DNA of 64,000 bases from Celoporthe dispersa (GCA_016584495.1 WAID01000003.1:2480001-2544000), one strand, 5' to 3'; numbered from the stretch's first letter, positions 36,601-48,600 are shown. Notes: generated by a model from the letters alone, not told the origin. Numbers and translations are program-made.

Positions 36601-38886
36601 GTAGACCCCTATTCTGCTACCCCTGACTTTTCGAGGTCATTCCGACCCTCTGGATCCACTGATGTTGCGGGGTAGGTCAGATTGGCATCTCATCCCGAGG
36701 TGCCAGAGGGGGCCACTTCAGCTGCAACCACAGCAAGGGCCGCCGTCGCCGCCGTTTTTACCTCGCCAGAAACAAGAGTCAACCTACTACCTACCGCTTC
36801 AGTGTGCCCTCCCGAGTTCCCACATGCCCAAAGAATGGATATGCAGGGCATCAAAAGTCGGGTCAGCTCCACCCGTGAAGACCTTTTTTTTTTCTCTTCT
36901 TTTCCCCGGGAATTAAAGAATCCAAGCCTACCATGCTGTAATATGTGATGGATTATAGAACAGTGTGGTTACTATATCATAAAAGTGGTACTATGTTACT
37001 ATAGCACCAGTCCTCAGGAGGCTCACCACTCAGCCCTTCTCGCTTGGTCAAATGTTCACGTGGTGACAGGCACAACCAGGAGGGAGGACACATTTGCTTC
37101 GAAAAGGTCCGCCGCACAGAGAGAGAGAGAGAGACAGAGAGCCCCACAATCATATGCTCGCCTAGGAGCACATGTGAGTACCACCATGATGATCTCAGGT
37201 CCGACGGGCCTCTTATTGCGGCTGAAGGGATCGTCCCACGCGGGGCCAGAGGCGTGCTGCCGCGAGCTGTCGCGGATGGGAGGTGACGCTGCTGAGGCCT
37301 GCTGGGCCGGGCTCGGCATGCTCTCTCTGTCTCTCTCTCTGTCACTTGATTCTACGAAATCGGCAGGAAGGGCAGAACCCATAGCACAGCTGCGAGGACG
37401 CGCGCGCTATGACCCAGAAACACGCGGGCGGGAGAGATCGAGCGTGACAGCGCTCCTAATCACAGAGCCAGGGCGAGGTCCGGAAACGAGCGTTCCAGCA
37501 GCTTCACGCCACTGCCAAGGGGAAAGGAAAAAACAAAACAGAGCAAACCAGGATCCTCCTTCCCTCCCACTCTGTGTGTCGTTTTCCTGTTGCCCTTTGT
37601 GAGGGGCTCCTTATCGGCGGTGTCTATTTCTCGCGGGCATTCCAGACATGGCGACGACTGCTTCTTGGCACCACTCACTTGTTTCAAGGCGAGACAACAC
37701 TGCCGTTAGGATTTCAATCATCCCGCGCAGGACTCACGTCTGTCTCAAAACGCAGGTGTTAATGTTTACAAGTCTAGAGACTGGTGCGCAACCAGGCAAC
37801 CTGACGTGACGGGCGTGGCGTCCACCGTGGCGTCCACCCACGCGGTTTGGGCTCCGTTGTTACTCGCGGTTCAGTTCTGCAGTGGAGGCTCATAACTCCC
37901 GGCTCTTGTAAGACGTCGCAGAGAAGGATGTCACAACACGGCGTATTATTAAAATAGGCAGGAATAGCCTGTCGGCTCTCTAGGACATCGACGCTCTTGA
38001 TTTCTCGCCCAAGAGTGACGGGCCACAGCGACCAGCGGATAGGGCTGCAACGATGAGTTGTGGTTCAAGCCGGGACTACAACACCGAGTGTTTTCTACCC
38101 TCGGTGTAGTCTCGTAGACGCCAAATAATCCGGCCTCATCGGTGCTGAGGTTGGCTTCTTGATGCGCCTCCGAAGCACAGCTAGGCGGGGCTGGGTACTA
38201 TAGTCTGTGACTGCAACCTGTGTATTCTCACCGTGTCCTCGGACCCTCACAGCACAGCTGGCAATCCAACTGAGCGCATCAGCAGATGACGCAAATCGGA
38301 ACCCCCTCAGAAACATTCAGAATCCATGATTGGCAGCACAAGTCCGAATCCATCTCGAGAATCAGCTGCCAAGCTGCCGTTAGGTCCCCACCAGACGAGC
38401 CAGTCCCAAGCCATACGCCTGTTATCCTGTCGGTATGGCATCTGGGAAGGCACAGATCTCGGCGAACTCAACACCTGGACCCTTCTGAGACAGGACTTCA
38501 CCGATAGTGCTCACATGAGTTTCACTTTTTCTTTTCTGCAACAGCTTCGTTGAAACCTCTCAATAGACCGCGCTCACATGACCTATTTCTGCAATGTTCG
38601 GCCTTCATAATGTGTAGGCCGTGGCCTCCGAACGGCTCGACCTATGGCCAACACGCCCGTCATCCTTGTAGCCGAACGGCTACACTGTTGATACGAGATA
38701 CGATCTATCCCCCCTCTGCAGAGATGGCTCTTCACAGGCAGGTATAAAGTGGGTGGAATGTGACGTTCATCTGCCTCAAGGCCTTGCCCCCTTTCATCTC
38801 ACCACCTCTCCTCGTTCATCTCCTCGTTGCTCATTCTTCTAGACTCAAGAGCCTATTTCCATCACAAGCACTCGATCAATCTCGGC
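33649..38886. other. Long intergenic region
   Basis: 5.2 kb without a supported gene. It contains CT runs near 34038-34054, a G tract at about 34870-34882, a GGGAGGGA-rich purine block near 35360-35400, a TG run near 36107-36122, a C tract near 36305-36316 and GA units near 37118-37134. Open frames here overlap in several directions, lack family content and show no codon bias I can trust. Part may be long 5' UTR or promoter of Pal1. Confidence 0.55.
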
Positions 38887-39419
38887 ATGCATCTCCTCAC
38901 TATAACCTCGCTGGCCCTCGCCGGTCTAGCGGCCCTCGTCCAGGCGTCCCCGGCCCCGCCAGCCGCAGCTCCTGGTCCTCTCGCAGGCTATCTGGGCAGT
39001 AAACAGTGTGAAGCGATCTTCCCGTGAGTTATCGTGGCCGCCCGCACATATCGTCAAAACCCATACATACATGACACATTTCATGGTCTAATCTTGTCTC
39101 TTTGTGGTAAAAGGTGCGTGCAAGAGTTAAATTGTGGCAAATGCCAGTGCGGGTAAGCAGCACATCCCGAGTTGCCTGCCTGTCCTCTTCGTGAGAGATA
39201 TTACGGGTCCTCTGCCCAGTGCGATCCATCACCATTGACCGCTGCATTGGCGGGGAGGGATGGGGAGGGATACTCGAAAAGGGAGGAATAATTATCCACG
39301 AGAATGACGCGGACCCTGTGGTCGCTGTGCTTTGAACCGGTGCTGATCTTTACTCCAGACGCTGCTGCCCTCCTTGCGATGCCACCGCCTCATTTGTGCC
39401 CTGGGCGAATGCGGTGTAG
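38887..39419 (+). CDS. Small secreted eight-cysteine protein
   Basis: Three exons, 38887-39023, 39114-39152 and 39359-39419, all GT-AG with matching phases, give 78 aa. The ATG at 38887 opens a strong signal peptide (MHLLTITSLALAGLAALVQA), with cleavage likely near residue 20. A Pro/Ala-rich linker (SPAPPAAAPGPLAG) follows. The mature region packs eight cysteines into about 35 residues in the order C, C, C-x2-C-x1-C, C-C-x2-C (SKQC, FPC, LNCGKCQC, GRCCPPC). The tail FVPWANAV ends at a TAG. The cysteine codons are spread over all three exons and come into frame only when spliced, which supports the model. The design is that of fungal small secreted cysteine-rich proteins (effector, antimicrobial or developmental); no family is recognised and function is open. 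Confidence 0.72.
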
Positions 39420-40019
39420 CACGGATATACCTTTCCAGAATCCGCTATAGGTGGGAAGTCTGGGCCTTGAAGGGCGGTGCAAGAGCAGCCTCATGGTTCT
39501 CCCTCCTCACGCATGTTTGTCTCTGCTTTCCTTAGTATCTAAATAAGGACAACAGCAAGTGTCGCATCCCTCCCGAGAGTATTCGCATGGTAGTGCAAAA
39601 TCCTAGGCGGCAGTCCAGAACAAAACGGCTTTACTGGTTATCATTTACATTGAGGCGTTACTGGACTCCAGAGGGAGGGGGAGGGGAGGACTTCTTTGCC
39701 CCAGTCACTTATTCATTGCACTTTTGTCAATACCGTTGGTCCATTATGGAAGGGGTAACCCCACTGTGTGAACAAAGGCAGCCAAAATAATATGGCAAAG
39801 TGAATTTCATGCACGTGCAAAGTACTTGCCAACATGCAAAGCACATGCTGATATGGAAAGCAATTGCTGATATGCAGAGCACGTGCTGATAGGTTGTGCC
39901 TGCAAGATCTTAATGCGGGCTCAATCTTGTCGACAACTGGAACCCCCACCCTTATTACGATGCTTCACACAACGCATCACACTACACCACGGGGCAGACA
40001 CCTGCTCTTGCTCAGCACC
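39420..40019. other. Intergenic, promoter of the 40-kb gene
   Basis: Spacer between the secreted cysteine-rich gene and the next frame. The only structured element seen is the 19-bp E-box-like repeat at 39834-39890. Confidence 0.6.
39812..39890. promoter_or_regulatory. Tandem 19-bp repeat carrying CANNTG boxes
   Basis: Three consecutive 19-bp units (39834-39852, 39853-39871, 39872-39890) of the form ATGSARAGCANNTGCTGAT. Each holds a CANNTG core at the same position: CACATG, CAATTG and CACGTG, exactly 19 bp apart. A fourth core, CACGTG, lies at 39812-39817. CANNTG is the E-box read by bHLH factors. The array ends about 130 bp before an ATG, so a regulatory role is plausible but unproven. Confidence 0.45.
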
Positions 40020-40553
40020 ATGTCGGCTCCATCTACCAGGAATGGACCTGATAACGATCCTATGGCAAGTGATGGCCGCGATAGCCAGCAATCGATCAAC
40101 GATGGCTATTACAAACGCAACCGAGACCGTGATCAAAGCACCAGCACCAGTCGCGCTTCCTCTGTTGCCATCAACATCATCTCCACCGTTGCTTACGAGC
40201 GTCCTTCCAATTCACTCATGAGCGCCGTTGTTGGATTTACCAGCGAGATCTTCGACATGATCTGGCCTAGTCGCTCGTCGCTTGGTGCCAGCTCTTTAGA
40301 AGCGCTCAGGATCTGGGCTCACGCCCCTGGCCAGGATCTGGTTATCGTTTCTCAAAACTCTACTCAGATCATCATGGTTCGCAACACCACGGCTCCTACT
40401 GACCCAGAGGCCAAGAGCTCGGTTGATATCCCAACGATTCTGTGCAGTGGGAACGAACAATTCTATGTTCGGTTGGGCGGTCTGATCTCTTTCGCCTGTG
40501 TCTTGTGGTTCACTGGCGCCAGAGATGTCATCAAGTGCTGGGTATCCAAATAA
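40020..40553 (+). CDS. Orphan protein with a C-terminal hydrophobic segment
   Basis: A single-exon frame of 177 aa. An in-frame ATG at 39960 would add 20 residues; 40020 is chosen because the CDS-like C/T third-position bias begins there. The first 60 residues are polar and low complexity (MSAPSTRNGPDNDPMASDGR, Ser/Asn/Asp/Arg-rich). The rest is more globular (YERPSNSLMSAVVGFTSEIF, IWAHAPGQDLVIVSQNSTQ) with one hydrophobic stretch, LGGLISFACVLWFTGA, near the end that could be a tail anchor. No family is recognised. Third codon positions are mostly C or T, which argues for a real gene. Confidence 0.5.
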   Translation: MSAPSTRNGPDNDPMASDGRDSQQSINDGYYKRNRDRDQSTSTSRASSVAINIISTVAYERPSNSLMSAVVGFTSEIFDMIWPSRSSLGASSLEALRIWAHAPGQDLVIVSQNSTQIIMVRNTTAPTDPEAKSSVDIPTILCSGNEQFYVRLGGLISFACVLWFTGARDVIKCWVSK

Positions 40554-42576
40554 CTTGCTTCCCAGCCATGCCTCTCGCGGCTCATGGTATGGCATCCTCT
40601 CCTAAGCGATATATGTCTTGTCTGCTAACCCAACTACTTCTTAATAATAGACCCAGCATTCATGAACGCCTAGTTCTGCCTCGCAAGACCCTTTGCAAGG
40701 ACCCAATAAGCCAGTCGATTATACTTTCGTTGCGTCCAACTTTGTATGAGCCCCTCCTCCTCCACCACCCTGCCCCCGCCCCCCCCCCCGAGTCGGCCGA
40801 ACTATAGATACCTTGTCTCCTAACCAGACCTCTTGCGAGTATAATCAGCCTCCCATTACAAAACGAAGCTTCTCCCGCGGTAACTTTACGCCCCGGCGGT
40901 CTAACCACAAGCGATCTTTTCCGAGCAGAGGTGGGACGGGATTCGAGAGGAACGAGTCTGGAAACGGGCCCAGGGGGGCAATGCCAAAGAAAAGGCACGG
41001 ACTATGACAGCAGGAATACTTGAGGAGTAATGAGGGGGGAGGGGTGTCTAGCAATCGCAACTCAATAGTCAAAGAACAAACTCTTCTCACATCCAAGCCT
41101 GTTCCAACAACTGCGAGCATTGAGCATAAAATCCGTCGCTTGGTACTACATGGCGGGCGAGAGTCCTTTCCAGCAGACCTTAGTGATGACGCTGTGGGGG
41201 AAAACACGGTTGCATCTCGGGGGTGAAGAAGCCTGGAGAGCCTGGTTCTATTGCCTAGGAGGTCGGGTTCAAGACCCTCTAGGTATGGGAATAAAGAAGA
41301 AAGAAAGAAAAGATAAAAATGCTTATACAAACCAGGTCCTCCCCCCCCCCCCGGGCCCTCCCCAAAGATGCCTGGCTGAGTTGGGAGGTGGGTGGTGGGT
41401 AGAGACACGAGAACGCCCAGTCCAGGCTGGATCTGAAGGACCAGCATGCGTGTAATGGAAGCCCTCTGGCCTTGGGGGGCTATTAGCAGCAAAGGTGGGC
41501 GGGACGGATGAAGGTGTTGGAAGAGCCTGCTGTCGTTGGGCGTCATTAGAGAATCCTGACCAAGCGGCTAACCGAGGGGCGCCGCGCTTCTACACTCTGT
41601 GGTACTTATGCTGGCACAGTAATTAGCCGCTGGTTGGCTGGTTGACCGGAGCTGTAGAGTAAATAATAGCACCTCTACTTGAATAATCACCTATGGCTTC
41701 TAAACCCCCACCACCAACCCCCCAACCCCTCAAAAGAAGAACTCAATTTCCAACATTACCAATAGAAACTATTGGATCTGTGTGCCAAAAAGCTATAATT
41801 CCATAATATCATCTCCAGGCCCCCATAGGCAGCCACATCGATGGATAGGAAGATAGACAGCGTCATGTGCTCGACGAGATGGAGGCTCCCCAATGAGGTT
41901 GTTTGTGACCAGCAACAGTAGCCTCCAATCCTTGAAAAAGAAGATCATACGCAGATAACCTCTCACATGTATGCTCACCACCCCAAGGTAAGCTAGATAA
42001 AGCAGAACAGAGCAGAGGCATTCACTTAGTTTTTGTTTTTCTCTCTTTCATTCTTTTCTCTTCTACTCCCATACATTTACATCTATGATTACACCACAGC
42101 TAATTCATCTTTAGATTCCTTCCAACCTCTTAAGCCCAGGCCTCCCCCAGCCTTCCTAGCTGTCCCACCTCCTACTCCTCTCCTGCCTTGCACTCGCCCT
42201 TATCGGAAGACATCTCTATCTAGGCCCTAGGTTTCCGTTACCGCCTATCAACAGCCGTCGCATTGTGCGATATTACATGTTAATGGCGACGCCTACTCGT
42301 ATGAGCCGCCTTCAGAACAATGCGACTGGACATGGTTCAGGCTCGTTCACACACATCACTTTCCCAATTAGGTACATTTACTTCCTAGAGGAGGCTTGGT
42401 GCTTGGCAGGTTTTTTCATTCTATTAGGTACAGCGATGGAGCTCGGTCCAGTAAGGCTTTTGAGCCTCCTCCCCCAAAAACACACACACTTTCAACCAAA
42501 AGTTCTGCCCCTGAGATGCCGTACTTTTGAGCTAATAGACACCTATGGGTAATTACAGGCAGTCTAGATACACTAG
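40554..42576. other. Intergenic region
   Basis: No supported gene. C tracts at about 40782-40788 and 41341-41352, a GAAA-rich stretch near 41290-41315, and an imperfect hairpin near 41255-41282 that superficially resembles a tRNA T-arm (rejected below). Confidence 0.55.
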
Positions 42577-43835
42577 TTACTGCGAGGACTCCTTCTTTGC
42601 CTTGTCCAGGATCTCTTTGGCCTTCTTGGATTTGCTGTCTAGGACCTGCTTCAGCTCCTGCACCGTCTCGCGGACAAGCTTCTCGCTCTCGTCGGTGTGC
42701 TTCTCCGCGACCTCCTTCAGGTGCTGCAGCTTCGGCAGGATCTCGCTCCCGCTGGAGATCTTGTCCAGGAACTGCTCAAGACCTGAGCCGGTGGCCACCT
42801 GCGATCCCTGGGACTTGGCCTTCTCCACGGCTTGGTTGACATAACCCTCCAGATCACCCGTCTTGCCACTGCTCACCGCGCTGCGGGCCTTGTCAAACAG
42901 CTCCTTGGCATTCCCCTGCCTCAGCGCATCCTGGTTCTTCTCGATCAGCTCCTTGATGCGAGGGCTCTTGTCCAGAAGGGGCTGTGCCTCTTCCAGGCCC
43001 TTCTTCCAGGCCTCGTCCCCCATCTTCTTGACCTGCTCCGTCTTCTCCTGGATGAGATCCTTGGCCTTGCCTATGCTCTCCGCCGAGAGACCGCCCTTGA
43101 CAAGATCGGCCACTTGCTTCCATGTCTCGTCGACCTGCTTCTTGGCCTCCGGGCCGTATCGCTCCCCGAGCTGCTTGAGCTGGTCGATGCTGCCGCCAAA
43201 CTTCTCCTTCACCTGAGGGTGCTCATCGAGCAGGTCGCCAGCCGCGTCCCTGCCCAGCTCGGCCACCTTCTTCACCACGTCCGCGAGGACGTCCAGTCCC
43301 TCCTCGCCGTCTCCAGGCTCAGCCCGCCCCTGCTGACCTCCTTGAAGCGGTTGTAGGCGTCCTTCAAGATGGCGTCCGCCTCATCCTTATGGTTTCTGCG
43401 CACCTTCTCGTAGTCCCTGAAGGCCGTGTCCACATACTGCCGGCCGCCGGGGATCCAGCCCACGTAGCTGTAGCATAGGTCCTTGATGTAGTTGACTGTC
43501 TGGTCCGCGTCCGGTGTGGACTCTTGGAACTTGGCTGCAGCCTCCTTGTATTTCTTCTGTGCCTCCTTGGTAGTTTTGTTGATGGAGCGCGACATCTTGC
43601 CGGCCGGGCTGACGAGGTAGATACCGTACAGGGCAGCACCGGCCACGAGACCACCGACAGCGCCTGCTAGGTACGGTGACTGTGCAGAGCCACCTGAAGA
43701 TGGCGACGACGACGACGATGATGATGATGAGGTCGTGGTGGACTTCAGGCGGCCCTGGTGGGCACGAGGCGATACGCGAGCCAGGCGAGCAGCTCGGGGC
43801 AGCGCGGTACGCGTGAGGGATCTTGCCGGAATCAT
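42577..43835 (-). CDS. Mitochondrial calcofluor-white-hypersensitivity family protein, one frame break
   Basis: One minus-strand exon, 419 aa once a missing base is allowed for. An Arg/Ser-rich N-terminus (MIPARSLTRTALPRAARLAR) fits a mitochondrial presequence. After a Ser tract comes one membrane segment, AGAVGGLVAGAALYGIYLV. Then follow long amphipathic helices with repeated Lys/Glu spacing: KTTKEAQKKYKEAAAKFQES, YIKDLCYSYVGWIPGGRQYV, FGGSIDQLKQLGERYGPEAK. This order matches the fungal proteins annotated as calcofluor white hypersensitive. The reaction is unknown; a structural role at the inner membrane is likely. The frame steps by -1 at a CCC run (43298-43300). Adding one base joins GGLSLETARR to LDVLADVVKKV, as in the family. 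Confidence 0.82.
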
Positions 43836-45041
43836 GATTGTTGACGCCTGGAAAGACGATGATCACGGCTCTCAGAAACTCTATATCGTATGGAAGGGAT
43901 TGGGTGAGGTCGATAAAGCCTGCTGTGGATGTGCTGGAGATTGGAATGCCGAGAGGTGAGAGCAACCTCGGGCCTGAAGGAGCTCAGGAATTTTGAAGCC
44001 CATGAGCTTTCTAGCTAAGCAGGCGGTAGGTTCCATCCCCGCTAGTTCTAACGCGCGCAGTGACATCAGCGCCAGCTCTCGAGAGTGTTTGGAATGACGC
44101 GGGAACGACTTTAAGACTGCTGAGGCTGGTGGTCTGGGAGGCCGCTCGGCCGTTTCTGGAGCAGATGCTCCGGCGGCGTACAGGCTGCAGCTATAAGTGC
44201 GTCGTGATGACGTCGATTTGGTGGTGTTAAAAAAAAAAAGAAGTGTTGTGCTAAGTAGCGTCTAGGGACACGGCTCGTTTTCGTCTCAAGCAATTACTAC
44301 ATAATTTCGATACAAGTCTGAGGATGGAAACAGCAAAAAGAAGAAAAACGAAAAAATAAAAAAACCTCCCGGCCCGTACCGAAAGCTTCATCTCAGGGAC
44401 AACTAGGGGCCATTCGTGTATTGTCCTTCGAGGGAGGGGGGGGGGGGAAGATCCTTAAGGGGCACAGTCTGTAGGACAGCTTGAACTGATGCCTTTTGCA
44501 TCACGCAGCAGTACAGAGTAATTACAACCACTCTTCAGGATTCTCTCAATGGTCCTGGGTGCCCATATTCGCTCCTGGCTCCTAAGACTCCAAGCCACCG
44601 ACACAACGTGACACTCACGATGAGATTCTAATCCAGCCATTCCTTCTCACAGCACAAGATTGCCTCCATCGATCTCTTTTTGTGGCAACAACGACCTTCG
44701 TTGTTGCCACACTTTTGGTGGGATGAGGGCTGGATCCATGCAAGATAAAGAACACCATACCGGATCCTATTTCTGTGTAAGGAATCTGAAAGCTGGCCAA
44801 GATTTCTCATTGTACATTCTATAAACACCAAAACATGATCAAGCAACTAAACTATAACCGAAACTTCCTTGTCCTATCTCTCGAGGCCAACATGAATACA
44901 AAACCTGGCAAAACTGACTTGAAAGCAAGCGCCATACTGTATAAGCGGACTTGCGTCCTCTACTTTCTAAAAAGTAAGTATTCCCTAGTCTATTGACCAT
45001 ATACCAAAATCTCACACCCAGCCGAATTTCATTAAGTATTA
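43836..45041. other. Intergenic region with a hairpin
   Basis: No supported gene. An A-rich stretch near 44228-44240 and 44333-44362, a G tract at about 44436-44447, and the perfect 14-bp hairpin at 44681-44711 listed separately. Confidence 0.6.
44681..44711. repeat. Perfect 14-bp inverted repeat with 3-base loop
   Basis: TGTGGCAACAACGA (44681-44694), loop CCT, then the exact reverse complement (44698-44711), followed by a short T run. A stem this long with so short a loop is unlikely by chance in 64 kb. It could be an RNA hairpin, a dyad site, or a leftover of a miniature inverted-repeat element, though no target-site duplication is evident. Confidence 0.8.
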
Positions 45042-45665
45042 TCACAGTGGTACGAGGCTCACACCACCGTCATGCCTCTGTCTGCCATGATCCCCATGGC
45101 GCGTGAGATCCATGGGACGAAACGCTTTGTTGGGGACATGGACGCCAACACCGCCAGGAGCCCGACCATCTGTGACTTGGTGGGACAGGTGATCCCCCAC
45201 GCCACTGTTCGCCTTGCGGGCGCGGGCCTCGCGTTGGGAGTCATGATCGACAACGGTGGCGAAAGCGGCCGCCCGTCGTTTGTTGCACACGGGGCCTGGA
45301 TGTCGTCGAGGGTCCTGTCTACCGCCAGGGGGAGTCGTGGCAGCCTCTCGCCTCACCATGTCGTTTCTGCCGTCGTTGGTGGCCATTGGCTTTGTGACTT
45401 GAACTGGAGATGCCACAGCTGTAGTTTTGAGGCTCCCGACAGAAAAATCATGAAAGGTGGTGTCTGAGAAGACAACTTGAACCGCGGGCGTTGCGGTCGC
45501 TCTAGACACTTGTGTCTTGGTGATGTCAATGACCGTTGAGTGGTTGATGCTCCCATCGTTTGTTGCTTGTGGCGCCCGCGGTACAGTGGGCTTCTCCCAC
45601 AGGTCGGCAGCGGTGACCGAGCTGGCGACGAGGGCCAGAGTAAGAGAGATGAGTGGCAGCTTCAT
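45042..45665 (-). CDS. Secreted protein with ATNDG repeats, probable frame break
   Basis: The ATG at 45665 (minus) opens a clear signal peptide, MKLPLISLTLALVASSVTAA. The uninterrupted frame is 207 aa (stop at 45042), but its second half is Arg/His-rich and unconvincing. Two short repeats occur early (APQATNDGSINHST and KPMATNDGRNDM). A third, APCATNDGRPLSPP, appears in the +1 frame right after a G5 run (45328-45332). If one base is surplus there, the product is 201 aa, ends at 45059, and continues with SIMTPNARPAPARR, GITCPTKSQMVGLLAVLASM. The in-phase third repeat is my reason to prefer that reading. The family is not recognised; an extracellular location is inferred from the signal peptide only. 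Confidence 0.6.
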   Translation of the reverse strand: MKLPLISLTLALVASSVTAADLWEKPTVPRAPQATNDGSINHSTVIDITKTQVSRATATPAVQVVFSDTTFHDFSVGSLKTTAVASPVQVTKPMATNDGRNDMVRREAATTPPGGRQDPRRHPGPVCNKRRAAAFATVVDHDSQREARARKANSGVGDHLSHQVTDGRAPGGVGVHVPNKAFRPMDLTRHGDHGRQRHDGGVSLVPL

Positions 45666-48600
45666 GGTGATGGCTCGGTTTGATCAAGACACGGGGAAAG
45701 ATGGTAAGGTGGTCTTTCTCTGCAAAGGTAGCAAAAAAATTGAGTGAGGCGCTTCTGGTCTGGATTATGACTGCGAGAGGGTTGCTTGAACATCTTCGAC
45801 AAACCTACTTGGACAACGACCTCAGCTGCTTTATATGCTCATGTACCGTGCCAACATCGACGATCTTTTCGCCCGGCTACTATCATATGATAGGCGTGAT
45901 GCCCTAGGCCCAGGATCGTTATAGTTGCTCGTTGGGCAAGGACTGGATTCCTTCGCAGTCTGTTGGCCCTACGCAGACCAGTTGTTACGGCCGGCCTGTC
46001 GACGGCGCATGCCCTGGAACGGCTTTCAGTCATCATAACTCTCGTGATCCTTCGCAGACCGTCACCCGGTGTTTGAAGTTTTGTGGCTGTGTAATCTGCC
46101 GATGACAGGAAAATTCGTGGTTTTCTTTTTCCGTTGGGGGCAGGAAAAGCTTCTGTAGGCTTCGAAGAGACCCATTCGCGGCTTGGAGCGGGCGGCATAC
46201 TCAGATACTGTTGGATAGGTGGACGAGGCCGTAGGCAGGCTCTCTGTCAAGTGACGTCGTACCCACATCTGATAGTGGAAGTGAGTCCCGCTGTTCAGTG
46301 AGCCGCCTACACGCATTTGAGCATGGCTAGCTCGGTCTCGCCTAGGGGACGTTGGATGATGTAATAACTTCATGACCAACACAGTATTTTTTTTTTTTTT
46401 TGAGAGAGAGATTCTCTGGGTCACTTGTTGTTAGTGTCCACTGGCTGGAGACGAATGAAGGGACGAGTACTCTGTACGGATAACCAGGGTGCCTCAGAGA
46501 ACCATTCGAGATGACGAAAATCACGACACTGACTGCCTGAAGCGGTCGTGACAACCAACGCCCTTGGATATCGTGATTGGCCCGCTGCGCAAGCCGTGCC
46601 ATGGTTATATGGGAGAGAGTTCACGCTAGGCAGAGAATGCGCTGCCTATCCTACTACGAGGCTGGAAGTGTGTCCTCCAAGGAGGGTCCGCAGAGCAGCG
46701 AAGACTTGCAACCAACGGGGCATGTTATGAAGTGATAGTGATTAGCAAGGATCGAGGGTTGATCGCTGCATACTAGGTCTGTGAAATTCGGTGCCGCATT
46801 CAGTAAAGGTATCGGCGTCTGGCCATACCGGGGAGATCGTGCTTCTATGCGGAATCTTGCCGCTCGGCCCTGTCAGACAAGCAAGGTGGTAGCAAAAGGC
46901 TGGGCCTAGCCAGAATAAGAACAGAGCACACGCAGCGGCTCTTCAGAACAGTAATTTATGGGTCTGTAATATGCGTGGGCCTTTTTTCTTCTTCTTCTTC
47001 TTTTCTTCTTCTTTTCCTTTTTCCTTCCTCCTCTTCTTTTTTTCTCCTCCTTTCTCCTGTTCTCCTAAAAGGAGTCACAAAATTCTGCCCTTAAATGGCA
47101 GGTCCGTTCGCGCTGGGAGTGGAGCCAAGAGACACTGTTCTCCGGTCCTTCTGTTCTCCCTCCTTTTTACAGATGCAGAGAGGGGGTGGAGCGAGCCACA
47201 CTAATTCTATGTCAGACCGGTTTCAGAGCCAACATCGTTATCATGGTAATAACGTTCTCGAATTAGCCCGAGTCGTTAAAAGCCTGCGCATCTGCCCATG
47301 CAGGGGGTCTTCCAACTGCCGTCGAGGATCTGGCCTCTCAGAGCCCGGGAGGTGGCATCCATATGCGTAAGTACATATGGCCCTAAGCTGATGACGTGCG
47401 GCGAGGTACTCCAGTATTAAGTACGTTGGTTCTTATAGAACCGCCAGGACCAATCATATCAAAAATCTTACAACCATCTACCGTCTTCGTACCAATCTCA
47501 ATCAAGTACTAGGGCTTGATGCTAGGCAGAACGCAGGCTTTGATGTCCGCGGGCTTTGAGGGTCAGCACTCCCGCGGCATTATCTTGCCGACAACCTAGC
47601 ACTGCAGCCGCGGCTTGGCCAGGACGCTGTTTCTTGACCCACCTCCACCCCTCCTCTCCTCATCGACAACACAACAATTTGAAAGTTATGCACCTGCCTC
47701 TATGTGAATGGATTTCCTTCATAATTTTTTTTCTAATGGTATTGTCAGTTTCCACTCCCTCAGCCCTACCCGCGAGCTGAAAACCTTAAGTCGGCCTGTG
47801 CGGCGTAATCCTCAGCGTATGGCTGCAGCTGGCTCCACCCTATATGGCAGTGGCCGGCGTGCTCACGGCGTGGCAAATGCACAAGGCCCCCAACATGGAT
47901 GGAACTACGGCCCAATTTTTGTGCAGCTGCTGACTTGCTGAGGAACTGGCCGCAAGTGGGTAATAAATGAGAGTCATATTTGTCAGTTGATCTTTTTGTA
48001 GATATGAGTCACCCGATGGCAGCATGTTTTGAACAGAGGGCTCGGTGCCGTTATAAGCGGAGAGGAGAATCGGAGGCGAACCTGGAGAGTCCTAATTCAG
48101 GACAGAAATAGAATGTCCCAGATAGAATAGCTGAGATGCCAAAGGATGTTAGGAGAAGATTCTTTGTGGGGCCATCAGCTACTCCTCAGTGTCCTCACGC
48201 CGGCGCTAGTGACGACCCGTACGGACAGCCCAGTCTATGTCCAGTGCCTGGATGGTCACGTGAGGTCTGGTCCTGTCGATATGCTTCTTTTTTTCAGCCC
48301 AGCTAAACGTTGCTATCGGTCAGGAACATCTCGCGTTAGCTCCATCTCTCCACACGAGTAGCGAAGTCTGGCTAATGCCTCACATTCACCATCTACATGC
48401 AAACCCATCGAATTCTGATAAATACATCAAGATCGACGTGAAGGGCTCTACCTGAGCAAGAAACGAAGCCCATTGCAGGATCCCATGGCTGCGTGTAGTA
48501 CTGCAGGGCCAACACAAATTTCCCCCGTAGTGATTGTAATCATAATTGATGGTGGCAGTTGGGACATGGCGGCTGCGTCTATCCCATCCTATGCCTCTGG

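Noticed and set aside
41240..41290. tRNA-like T-arm (GGGTTCAAGACCC)
   Set aside because: No acceptor stem or D-arm at the right distance could be paired; only an imperfect hairpin remains.
43985..44060. GGTTCCATCCCCGC text resembling a tRNA 3' half
   Set aside because: T-stem pairs poorly and no matching 5' half is found.
47689..47780. Small signal-peptide-like frame
   Set aside because: Stops after about 30 codons and no acceptor gives a sensible continuation.
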